Source of the DNA: an uncultured Elusimicrobiales bacterium
GTDB taxonomy: Bacteria > Elusimicrobiota > Elusimicrobia > Elusimicrobiales > Elusimicrobiaceae
DNA length: 33,468 nucleotides
Reading direction: 5' to 3'
Assembly: GCA_944326765.1 (NCBI GenBank)
Contig: CALVFE010000014.1
Coordinates: forward strand, 1 to 33,468
A program made the position numbers and the translations under genes. The notes beneath the pieces were generated by a model. That model made no database searches and was not told where the DNA came from. It saw only the letters and a program-made list of their open reading frames with translations. This document shows positions 18,357 through 26,376 of this stretch, piece after piece (position 1 is the first letter of the stretch; every line of letters begins with the position of its first letter).

Positions 18357-18385
18357 CCCTTAGGGGGCTTTACGCCCCCTCAGGG
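18357..18385 (-). terminator. GC-rich hairpin directly after the giant gene, possible attenuator
   Basis: Perfect 7-bp arms AGGGGGC / GCCCCCT with a 5-nt loop are extended by CCCT/AGGG beyond one mismatch. The stem begins one base after the stop codon of the giant gene. No T-run follows on the minus strand, so it is unlikely to be a full intrinsic terminator. It may instead stabilise the 3' end of the upstream message or reduce read-through into the PorV-pilin genes. The rest of the 108-nt gap shows only a small GGCCT/AGGCC hairpin (18322-18336 region) and no convincing promoter. Confidence 0.45.
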
Positions 18386-21300
18386 TTACGGCACCAAAAT
18401 CTTGACTACTTTCTGGCAGTGCTCGCGGCCATTCTGGGCTTTAAAGTCCACCAGCCCGAAATAGACCCCGCGCGCTACTTTCTTACCGTGCTGGTTCGTA
18501 CGATCCCAGCGGCAGCGCAATGCCGCATTGCGGATATTGGGGAAAGCCGCCAAATCGTCCGCGTCCATCTGGGTAGAACCTTCCGGCGTATTATCCGGAT
18601 TAAACTGCAGGCTGCTGCCCATGGTTACCTGGTAGTTATTGGCGTCCACACAGGTATAATTGCTGTCGCGCACCAAGTCGCCGGCCAAGTTGAAGAACTT
18701 AATTGATACCGTTCCGGGCACGGGCATCTTGGTAATTTCCAGCGTACCTTTGGAGGCATCGCGCAGCGGGTTCGGATAGAAGAACACCGTCTTCTCCCAA
18801 TCTTCGCAGACGAAGCGTCCGTCGCCAATGGCTACCGTAGCCTTATGCAGGTTCTGGTATTCATAGGTATCAGCCACCTTGTCAATGCTCCACAAAGCGC
18901 TGTTGGTGCTGGAATCGTCACTGCCTAAAATTTCACCAGTTACGCTGTCAATATCGGCGGAGTTGAGAGCCGTTACGAAGCGGAACGGATACGTTCCGTC
19001 CGGCACTTCCTGCTGGGCATAATCGCGCCCGTCCCACACTTCTTCTATAAGTGTCGTAGCGGGGCGGATACCCACAATGGCTTTCACCAACACTTCGTGG
19101 ATATCTTGCACTTCCGTACCCGTGGTGGGGTTGCGCAGCGTACCTTTTTGGTAATCATAAATTGTGGTACCGGGTTTGAAAATCTGGATCGCCACTTTCA
19201 TCGGAACAGAAATCTGGTAACCGATTTTCATATCCGTATTGCGTTGGGAAAGGGCATAACCGTCCGCCTCCAGCAAGTCGAACACTTTCAACAGGTCGGC
19301 GTTTACCGTTACGCTCTTGACGGTTTCTTGGTATAAGCCCGGATCCGGATAGTTTTTGGCCGTCAAGCGGATTTCATAAATGCCCGGCTTTACATAAATA
19401 CCGTTATTGTCCGTACCGTCCCAATAGATCTTGCGGGTTACATTCGGATCAAAATTGCTGGTATTTACAATCGTCATGGTGGAGAGATATTTGCAAACCT
19501 CTCCCGCCGCCGCATTGCGCTGGGTAAGCGTGCCCGTATTGCCGTAGCACATATTGGGCTGCAAGGCTACAATGGCCACTTCCACCGTTGACGCACGCGA
19601 CACCGCAAAGTTAATCTCATAAGGCGGAATGAAGATCGGCCCGGTAGAGGCATTGAATAACTGCGGCGAATTCGGATATACCACTACGGATCCATCTAAG
19701 AAATATACAGGTCCGCGGGTTACATTAATTTTGCTGATGGGTTTTTCCGTTGCATACAGATAATCTTCCTGCACCACTTCCGCCGCCGTTTTGAACGGAG
19801 CTCCCGGCAAATAGTTTGCCGCCGGATTGCTGCCGGCAATCGGCTCGCCGCCGTTGGCATAGTAACGATCAAATGCTTCATCGGAACGGGCAGAGATGAA
19901 GAACGGGTATTGGCCGTCCGGCACCATCTCATACGGACACTGTTTCAAGTCCGTAGCTCCCATACATTGTGCGATTTCTTCGGACGTATGGCGTTCGGTG
20001 GAAGGCGTCGGATTATAGAAATACAACGCATCCCATTCTTCCGTAATCAGCATACCGTCGCCCACTTTGGTGGCGGAACGGTCAAAGGTTTTTACCGGCT
20101 GTAAGCGCACGTCCAGCACATTGGACGCCGCAGCCGCCGCCGTGGCTGGATAGTTGGTAAACGTCGTATCATTGACATAGATACAAGCCGCGCCGTTGGT
20201 ATTCACTTTGGCCGGATCCACATAGCAGGTATTTCCTGCATTACAGGTTCCGCCGCCTACAGCTGTAAAAATAGCGGTATCAGTGGTGCGGTCGCAAATA
20301 CGCGGAGGCCACGCGGCAGTGGTATCAGTCGTCACGTTTACTTCTTCCCGTTTCAAACTTACCGTATATTGTTCCTCTCCGGGTACTACGGACCCTGCTA
20401 CGTAATTCGGGTTTTCCGCCACCGTAATCGTATCGCGCGTATAGGGGTTGGCCGTCCCCGTAAGAGAGGTAACCGTCCCTAACGATAAATTGGTCAGCAC
20501 AATCGGCGTCGTATTTCCCTGCTCAAATACATTGGCCGTGGCCAATGTGTTGGTATAGCCCGTCGCTACCACGGAAGAAATTACCGTATAGTCGTTATAT
20601 TCGCCCGTGGTGGAATTATACGCCGGGATTACCACATCCTTATTATAAATGTTGACCTGTACATTCATCGCTTTAGACAACATATAAGAGATGGTGGCTT
20701 TGGCTTCGCTGTCGCCATACACATCGGTCGTAGCAACATCTACCACGCGGTACATATCCACCGGGAACACGGCCGAGGCCTTATTGGTTACCGCCGGGAA
20801 CATGGCATCTTTGGTTTCCACGGTAAACATATAGGTACCGGGGGTAACCATACGGCCCTGGTCATCGCGGCCGTCCCACGACAGCGTGTTCATCTGCTGC
20901 GCTACCTGGGTGACCCCTTCTTCGGGCGTTAAATGTTTAACCGGTACGCCGGCTGCGTTCTCGACGCGCGCCACTACAGTAGAGTCGCGCACCACCGAGT
21001 ATTTGAAAATAAACGGATCTAATCCATAAGCCGTCGGGCTGGAACCAACCGTAGAATAGCTGACGGGCTGAATGGTAATATCCACTAATCCGCGTTCAAT
21101 GGCAATCTGGCCTACGGAGTAGTTTTGGGTTTTCACACCCGTAAAGCACTGTCCGTTGATCTCCAAGTTTTGCCCAGAGCAGGTTGCGCCCGCCGTAAAG
21201 GCAGGTGTTCCGTTGCCACCTACGGCATTGAGATATTTTCCATTATAAGGTACTTCCGCCCACAGCACATACACATAGTTACCGTCCGGCATGGGGGCGC

Positions 21301-23422
21301 CGTAAGCGAAACTCTGTGTACAACCGGCTTCTACACCGCAAGTAGTACCGTCTGACATCGTTTCATTGAAAGCATAGGTGCGGGTACAACCATCTTGAAT
21401 GCCGCACAAACCGTCCCACTTAGAGGTAAAGTTCATACGCGCCGTACGGTCTTCTTCCGCACGATACACCAGCGTACCCGTATTATCTAGAACCGTAGGC
21501 CCGGTTCCGGTCGGTTTAGAAGAATCCGTTACCAAATTGGTGGCCGTACCTGCCCCGCTGAAAGTAGTACCGGGGGTATAGATTTCCCAATACACTTTAG
21601 CCGCTTCCGTAGGAACATAATTAATAGAAGCGTAAGCGGTAGATTTCTTATTTAAACCAGTAACCACAATATCCGTCAGTTTGAGAGGATCTAACGATAC
21701 TTGGCGCGTAACGGCGCGGGAGAAGTCCACCCCCGGCCATTCGTCTTGGGCTTTAGCTTGAATAGCAGCAATGTAGTTGCCCGCGGGGAGCAAGAGGCCA
21801 TTATCATTGCGCCCGTCCCACGAGTCGAACTCTACAATCTGCTTATCTTTGTCCGTCCCTTTCATTCCCTCGCCTATACGCGGCTGCCAATCCACCAGCG
21901 TACGAACCTTCTGTCTGGCCTCCAACTCATCATCATTATCTGTGTTTCCGTAATCGATATTATCGCCATTAGACGCATCAAAAATGGCAATACGCACGTC
22001 AGAATCTTTACTTAACCGATACGCAAACGTATAAGGCTGGGCAGAAACCGCTGTAATATCCCCCACCACCGTAGGAGTACTGCGCACGGTGTGCACATTG
22101 GTTACGTCCACCTGTATCGGGATCTGGTTCATACCCGGATAGGCGATTGTGGACGAAAATTCAATTTTGTCGGTAATGATGTTATCGCCGGGAGAATCGG
22201 TGGCCACAGTCGCGCGGAAGGCAAAATTTCCATTGGATTTACCAAACTCACCCGAAATTTCGTAAGAACCGTCCCACGCCGCGCAGAACGGAATCGGCTG
22301 GTTGGAACGATAGCCGTCGTTATTAAAAATCACGAACGAGCAGGTAGAATTTGGACAGTTAGAATAGTTGGAACCCGTATTGCAGTTTGATGAGGCAACT
22401 TTATTATTGGTACCAAACTCATAGCAGGTATTTCCGACCAATTCATATTTGGGAGCAGGACAGGTTACCCCGGAATCTGCACTGCCCGGACAAGAATAAG
22501 AACCGCAGCGGGCTTTTTCCACATCGGGGTACAAGTCAATCGTACGGACAGCCGGGGTTTCTTCCGGATTCTCTACGTTTTTGCCATTATAGTATTTAAC
22601 GACATCAAATTTTACCTGCTGCAACGGAAATGCAATCGAATAAGTACTCTGCGCCATCGGTTTGTTGGTGCAGTACACATTCATACACAGCCCCAGGCAG
22701 TGGTTCGGATACTGGTTGGAAGTGGTGGGCGTTACCGAAGGATACGGCTGGTCGTATTCAATCAAGGCCGAGCTGACCCACGGATCATTAGTTGTAGCGC
22801 TGCTGCCGGGCTGAATGCCAAAAACGAAACTGCGGTTATCCTCGTTTGGATCGCCGCTGGTGCTGGGAGAAACATCAATGGAAAAACCGGGAGAAACATT
22901 GTATCCCGAAACAACAAACGGATAAAAAGTATAAACATCATAGCGAACCGGAATTGTTCCACCTTCTTCTTCATCGGGGTTTGGTTCTTGCACTATGCGG
23001 GTGGATTTCGTCATCGTATAAAACATACTGCCAATAGCATATTGTCTATTGGAGTAACGGAGCGAGTAATTCGCCAAACCGGGGTTAGAGCTGGGCCATT
23101 TTTCTAAAACCTCTTGCGACCCCAAATAAATCAAATTTAAAGAACCGTCTGCATAGGATTGTCCCGCGGTATAGTTGGCGGCGACATCACTTGATATAGC
23201 ATTATTAGAACTTGTGCCGGATTTGCCGTATATTTCGGAGGAATAATCGCAATACATTTCCTCGTTGCTAACAGGGTTGTCTTTATAGAAAACGCCGGCA
23301 TAACGGACCTCGGCCGTTTGGGCAAACAACGGCACGGAAGCCGCGGCAAATAACGCAGTTAAAACGGCGCAACACGCCGCTTTACCCAGGAAAACCCGAA
23401 GTAAACTGTTGATTTTTTTCAT
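18386..23422 (-). CDS. Giant secreted protein with FlgD/T9SS-type Ig-like repeats
   Basis: A 1,678-residue exported protein and the first gene of the Tad operon. Signal peptide about 1-34. After a Cys-rich N-terminal region (about 35-440) come repeated units resembling FlgD Ig-like domains, each with a Y.(L/V)S...V.(V/I).I(F/Y) strand pair and a WDG(R/T)(D/N)..G...PG.Y.. hairpin. They lie at about 466-561, 600-726, 806-871, 911-1181, 1270-1358 and 1400-1486. The last unit (1549-1678) starts YPNPLRD and ends GVYFGLVDF...KVVKILVP, close to T9SS type A sorting or FlgD-Ig domains. There are 30 Cys after the signal peptide, an even number. I chose ATG 23422 because it gives a standard signal peptide; ATGs at 23437 and 23449 are possible. 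Likely a surface or pilus-associated adhesin or stalk (inference). Confidence 0.85.
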   Translation of the reverse strand: MKKINSLLRVFLGKAACCAVLTALFAAASVPLFAQTAEVRYAGVFYKDNPVSNEEMYCDYSSEIYGKSGTSSNNAISSDVAANYTAGQSYADGSLNLIYLGSQEVLEKWPSSNPGLANYSLRYSNRQYAIGSMFYTMTKSTRIVQEPNPDEEEGGTIPVRYDVYTFYPFVVSGYNVSPGFSIDVSPSTSGDPNEDNRSFVFGIQPGSSATTNDPWVSSALIEYDQPYPSVTPTTSNQYPNHCLGLCMNVYCTNKPMAQSTYSIAFPLQQVKFDVVKYYNGKNVENPEETPAVRTIDLYPDVEKARCGSYSCPGSADSGVTCPAPKYELVGNTCYEFGTNNKVASSNCNTGSNYSNCPNSTCSFVIFNNDGYRSNQPIPFCAAWDGSYEISGEFGKSNGNFAFRATVATDSPGDNIITDKIEFSSTIAYPGMNQIPIQVDVTNVHTVRSTPTVVGDITAVSAQPYTFAYRLSKDSDVRIAIFDASNGDNIDYGNTDNDDELEARQKVRTLVDWQPRIGEGMKGTDKDKQIVEFDSWDGRNDNGLLLPAGNYIAAIQAKAQDEWPGVDFSRAVTRQVSLDPLKLTDIVVTGLNKKSTAYASINYVPTEAAKVYWEIYTPGTTFSGAGTATNLVTDSSKPTGTGPTVLDNTGTLVYRAEEDRTARMNFTSKWDGLCGIQDGCTRTYAFNETMSDGTTCGVEAGCTQSFAYGAPMPDGNYVYVLWAEVPYNGKYLNAVGGNGTPAFTAGATCSGQNLEINGQCFTGVKTQNYSVGQIAIERGLVDITIQPVSYSTVGSSPTAYGLDPFIFKYSVVRDSTVVARVENAAGVPVKHLTPEEGVTQVAQQMNTLSWDGRDDQGRMVTPGTYMFTVETKDAMFPAVTNKASAVFPVDMYRVVDVATTDVYGDSEAKATISYMLSKAMNVQVNIYNKDVVIPAYNSTTGEYNDYTVISSVVATGYTNTLATANVFEQGNTTPIVLTNLSLGTVTSLTGTANPYTRDTITVAENPNYVAGSVVPGEEQYTVSLKREEVNVTTDTTAAWPPRICDRTTDTAIFTAVGGGTCNAGNTCYVDPAKVNTNGAACIYVNDTTFTNYPATAAAAASNVLDVRLQPVKTFDRSATKVGDGMLITEEWDALYFYNPTPSTERHTSEEIAQCMGATDLKQCPYEMVPDGQYPFFISARSDEAFDRYYANGGEPIAGSNPAANYLPGAPFKTAAEVVQEDYLYATEKPISKINVTRGPVYFLDGSVVVYPNSPQLFNASTGPIFIPPYEINFAVSRASTVEVAIVALQPNMCYGNTGTLTQRNAAAGEVCKYLSTMTIVNTSNFDPNVTRKIYWDGTDNNGIYVKPGIYEIRLTAKNYPDPGLYQETVKSVTVNADLLKVFDLLEADGYALSQRNTDMKIGYQISVPMKVAIQIFKPGTTIYDYQKGTLRNPTTGTEVQDIHEVLVKAIVGIRPATTLIEEVWDGRDYAQQEVPDGTYPFRFVTALNSADIDSVTGEILGSDDSSTNSALWSIDKVADTYEYQNLHKATVAIGDGRFVCEDWEKTVFFYPNPLRDASKGTLEITKMPVPGTVSIKFFNLAGDLVRDSNYTCVDANNYQVTMGSSLQFNPDNTPEGSTQMDADDLAAFPNIRNAALRCRWDRTNQHGKKVARGVYFGLVDFKAQNGREHCQKVVKILVP
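21275..21406 (-). repeat. Tandem 22-residue Cys-containing duplication inside the giant gene
   Basis: Two adjacent 66-bp units encode CGIQDGCTRTYAFNETMSDG plus two residues, and CGVEAGCTQSFAYGAPMPDG plus two residues. They share the pattern C-G-x3-G-C-T-x2-aromatic-A-aromatic-x3-M-x-D-G. They are inserted into the hairpin of the second Ig-like repeat, between its WDG and its DGNYVY motif. The DNA has diverged, so the duplication is old and its pattern was kept, notably the Cys pairs. Confidence 0.7.
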
Positions 23423-23483
23423 TGTACTCGTATCCATTTGGGGAAACATTCCCTTCTCAAAATTTAATTTTTTACAAATCTTT

Positions 23484-23506
23484 TTGCGCTAAAAAAATAC
23501 GCGCAA
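23484..23506 (-). other. 5' UTR hairpin of the giant gene
   Basis: Perfect 6-bp arms TTGCGC / GCGCAA flank an 11-nt AT-rich loop, in the leader between the promoter at 23556-23584 and the start codon. It could affect stability or translation of the operon message. No known riboswitch fold is recognisable. Confidence 0.35.
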
Positions 23507-23555
23507 GTAGGCGACTGGTTATACATATAAACAGACGCCGACACAATACTCTTAA

Positions 23556-23584
23556 ATTTTTGCAACTTTTGGGGCAAATGTCAA
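23556..23584 (-). promoter_or_regulatory. Candidate promoter of the Tad operon
   Basis: In the 231-nt gap before the giant gene, the minus strand has a perfect TTGACA -35 box (23579-23584) and, 17 nt on, AAAAAT (23556-23561), matching 4 of 6 consensus -10 positions. The transcript would have a leader of about 125 nt. The rest of the gap holds only the leader hairpin at 23484-23506 and AT-rich sequence. The -35 and spacing are convincing; the -10 is weak, which would suit an activated promoter. Confidence 0.55.
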
Positions 23585-23653
23585 CTCTTTTTTGCAATTT
23601 CTGCCGTCTTACTGTGCGGTAAATATACGACGACCGACGCAAAAACGCGTTTT

Positions 23654-25153
23654 TTACGAAGCAACTTGGTCGGCCACTTCGCGGTAAACGGCAAAGCTGC
23701 CGCGCCCATTTTGCTTGACTACATACAGGGCTTTATCGGCTTTTTCCAACAAAACATCCGGCGTTTGCCCATCAAAGGGAAAAGAGGAAATACCTTGGCT
23801 GATACTTAAATGTACTTCTTTGCCTTCGGTATAACGTTCCGGCAGCGTGATGGCGCCGATACGTTCTTTGAGGCGTTTGGCAATAATTTTTGCTTCTTCG
23901 CCGTTGGTGCGCGGAAGCATGATGACCATTTCGTCCCCGCCGAAGCGGCAAGGAACATCCGTCTGGCGCAAGCTGGTGCGGATTACGCGGCTGACTTCTT
24001 TAAGGGCCCAGTCGCCGATTTGGTGCCCATAGCCGTCGTTAATTTGTTTAAACCAATCTATATCCATAATAATTAAAGACATCGTTAAATCAAACCGTTT
24101 GGAACGGTAAATTTCTTCGGCAAATTTTTCATTAAAATAACGGCGGACGGGCAGCTTGGTCAGTTCGTCGTAATTGGAAAGTTCCTGCACCCGTTCAAAC
24201 AGGCGGGCGTTGTCTATGGAAAGCGCCATTTGCGATGCAAACTGCTGAAGCGAAATAAAATCCATATATCCAATGCGGCGGCGGGAAAGGATATTATCCA
24301 ACGCCAAAAAGCCCACTTTGTTGCGCTGTACTTTAAGCGGAATATAAATAACACTGCGGGTGGAGCGATAAGTAGCGGTGGAATCAAACACTTCTTTTAA
24401 TAAATTTTCCTCCCCTTCTACCAGGTTTTTTCCGTCCTGCTGGGTTACCTTTCCAGAAATGTCCACTCCCAATACCGATTTAATTTTGTTTCCTTCCGAG
24501 TCGGTCAAATACAAACGCACGCGGTCAAAACGAAAGTATTTCTGAACCCCTTTTAAAATCAGTTCCAGCCCGTCGTTTAAACGCAAAGAAGAAGCAAAAA
24601 TAGTAGATAGATCATTCAGCGCGGTAGATATATTTAACCGCTGATTTTTCGCTTGGTCAATTTCCGTGTTGCGCAAATTGTGGGAGATTTCCTCTCCCAA
24701 CGATTTAATAAGTTCTTTTTCTTCATTGGAAAAAACCCGGTTTCTGCGGAAACGCTCCAAACGCAGCACCCCTACTTTTTCCTGCATAAAATTGTGCACT
24801 TCGCCGGATTTAAGTTCTACGCTGGGGCGTTCCCATTTCAGCAGTACATAAATGGCGGGGTAGCTCAAATCCGTCGTCTCCGTTATGCCGTTTTGCAGCA
24901 GCTGTTTCAAAAACACCGGTTCGTTTAAAACGGATATATCTTCCTGCATATCCATACAATATTCTTTTTTACACATCATCTTAAGCGACAGCAAAGCCCG
25001 CTCCTGCTGCCAGTCAAAAAAGTAAACCCGATCCAACTTAAACATATCACGCAATGCCGGCAACGCGCATTCCAGCAGTTCCCGCTTATTCTGAAAGGAC
25101 TGGTTTAATTGTTTATGAAATTTATAAAGCGTATAGGATTTTTTATCAAACAT
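23654..25153 (-). CDS. Diguanylate cyclase with GAF-type sensor region (GGDEF)
   Basis: A 499-residue soluble protein. An N-terminal region (about 15-165) of divergent GAF-like appearance, a clearer GAF domain (about 175-320, KYFRFDRVRLYLTDSEGNKI, SVIYIPLKVQRNKVGFLALD), then a GGDEF domain (about 325-490). The active site is GGDEM at 405-409, where Met replaces Phe; Gly-Gly-Asp-Glu, needed for GTP and metal binding, is intact. The inhibitory I-site RxxD is present as RQTD at 396-399, five residues before the active site, so product feedback is likely. It should make cyclic di-GMP in response to an intracellular ligand. It starts 4 nt after the solute-binding-like gene. It directly precedes the Tad operon, and c-di-GMP commonly controls pili and adhesion. 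Confidence 0.92.
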   Translation of the reverse strand: MFDKKSYTLYKFHKQLNQSFQNKRELLECALPALRDMFKLDRVYFFDWQQERALLSLKMMCKKEYCMDMQEDISVLNEPVFLKQLLQNGITETTDLSYPAIYVLLKWERPSVELKSGEVHNFMQEKVGVLRLERFRRNRVFSNEEKELIKSLGEEISHNLRNTEIDQAKNQRLNISTALNDLSTIFASSLRLNDGLELILKGVQKYFRFDRVRLYLTDSEGNKIKSVLGVDISGKVTQQDGKNLVEGEENLLKEVFDSTATYRSTRSVIYIPLKVQRNKVGFLALDNILSRRRIGYMDFISLQQFASQMALSIDNARLFERVQELSNYDELTKLPVRRYFNEKFAEEIYRSKRFDLTMSLIIMDIDWFKQINDGYGHQIGDWALKEVSRVIRTSLRQTDVPCRFGGDEMVIMLPRTNGEEAKIIAKRLKERIGAITLPERYTEGKEVHLSISQGISSFPFDGQTPDVLLEKADKALYVVKQNGRGSFAVYREVADQVAS

Positions 25154-25157
25154 AGGG

Positions 25158-26363
25158 CTACCCCTGATAAATGGACAGAAGATATTCGATTTCTTTGGCG
25201 GCCAGATCCAATTCCCGGTCTAAAGAAGCTTGGGTAAAACGTTCTTCCACAATCTGCGTGGCGCATACGGCTAAAATACGTTTTAGAATTTCCATAATGG
25301 TACCGGTAATCGTTATATTGGGCAGCGTACGCGCGGAAGCCAAAATGTTACTGTAAGTTTGTAAGCGTTGGGAAGAAGAGAAAATAAATTGTTCGAAAGC
25401 ATTCTCAAAAGCGGGAAACGCATCTATCATAGCGGCGTAGCGCAACTGATTATCCGGCCGGGCGCAGAACTTGATAAATTTAAGTGCATTCTTTTTTTCC
25501 TGCGAAAGCTTATTGATAAACAAATTCATTCCAGACAAATAGGAATAATACGTATCGCCCGTAGTAGGAACCGGCAGCGTACGCACGCGCACGCCGCGGT
25601 GGGCGCTAAAAGAGCTGACGCCCTGTTTGCGGGAAATCATCATGCTGGCTTTGCCGGACACAACCGTTCCCAAAGAACCGCGCTCCCGCAAAATAGGCAT
25701 ATAGTTCCGAAGGGCTAAGTTCACATAATCCCGGATTCCTTCTTTAAAAGCTTTGGTGCCTACCAGAGTGGTGCCCAAATCGGCGGAGAGCAAATCGCCC
25801 CCCCTGCCCCAGATGCAAGGCAAGGCGTTGCGCATGGAAAGCGAACCGCGCCAATCGCTGTTTTGCATCGGATAGTAACCGGGCATATCTTTAAACTGTT
25901 CCCGCAGCGCTTGGCAAACGTTTAATAAACCGTCCCAGGTGGCCAAATCGTGTTCGGGGTTCGCAGTAACCAACTTCAAATGGTCGGCGCGATAATGCAG
26001 CGCGCTTAAATCAAACCACCAAGGATAAGAATAGATGTCTTTTGTACCCGGCTGATAACAATGCGGTTTTAAAGGAACCAAACAGTTTGCCAGCGATAAG
26101 CCGGGATCCAATTGGGAGAGATTTTCCGCTACGCCTTCTCGCACTAAAAGCGCCGTCCAATAATGCGGAATCTGAATCAAATCCGGCACTTCTTCTTCGT
26201 GGGTGGGGTGTTTAATGGTAAAGATCCGGCGCCAAAGCACATTCCGCGTAAACACACGTACGGAAACATCAACGGAAGGGTTTTCTTTTTTAAAGAGCGC
26301 AATAAAAGAGGCATAAGCTTCTTTTGTTTTATCGCCTGAATCAGGCATAGCCCACAAAATCAT
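25158..26363 (-). CDS. Solute-binding-protein fold without signal peptide (cytoplasmic)
   Basis: A 401-residue protein with the pattern of family 1 extracellular solute-binding proteins (ABC sugar-type): an opening strand ILWAMPD, a helix with FKKENPSVDVSVRVF, PDLIQIPHYWTALLVREGV, YSYPWWFDLSALHYRAD, and a C-terminal helical lobe (SYLSGMNLFINK..., KNALKFIKFC). It starts right at the first strand of the mature fold, with no hydrophobic leader or lipobox. The start is firm, with AAGGAG 5 nt before the ATG, so it is probably intracellular. No ABC permease genes are nearby. The GAF-GGDEF gene follows after 4 nt, so it may bind a ligand and regulate the cyclase (inference). Loss of export in a decaying binding protein is an alternative, but the reading frame is intact. 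Confidence 0.8.
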   Translation of the reverse strand: MILWAMPDSGDKTKEAYASFIALFKKENPSVDVSVRVFTRNVLWRRIFTIKHPTHEEEVPDLIQIPHYWTALLVREGVAENLSQLDPGLSLANCLVPLKPHCYQPGTKDIYSYPWWFDLSALHYRADHLKLVTANPEHDLATWDGLLNVCQALREQFKDMPGYYPMQNSDWRGSLSMRNALPCIWGRGGDLLSADLGTTLVGTKAFKEGIRDYVNLALRNYMPILRERGSLGTVVSGKASMMISRKQGVSSFSAHRGVRVRTLPVPTTGDTYYSYLSGMNLFINKLSQEKKNALKFIKFCARPDNQLRYAAMIDAFPAFENAFEQFIFSSSQRLQTYSNILASARTLPNITITGTIMEILKRILAVCATQIVEERFTQASLDRELDLAAKEIEYLLSIYQG

Positions 26364-26376
26364 TTAAACTCCTTGG

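Noticed and set aside
23638-23658. AT-rich near-palindrome (AAAAACGCGTTTTT core) around the GGDEF stop codon, considered as a terminator
   Set aside because: The stem is mostly A-T with a G-T wobble and is not followed by a T-run, so it is not a convincing intrinsic terminator.
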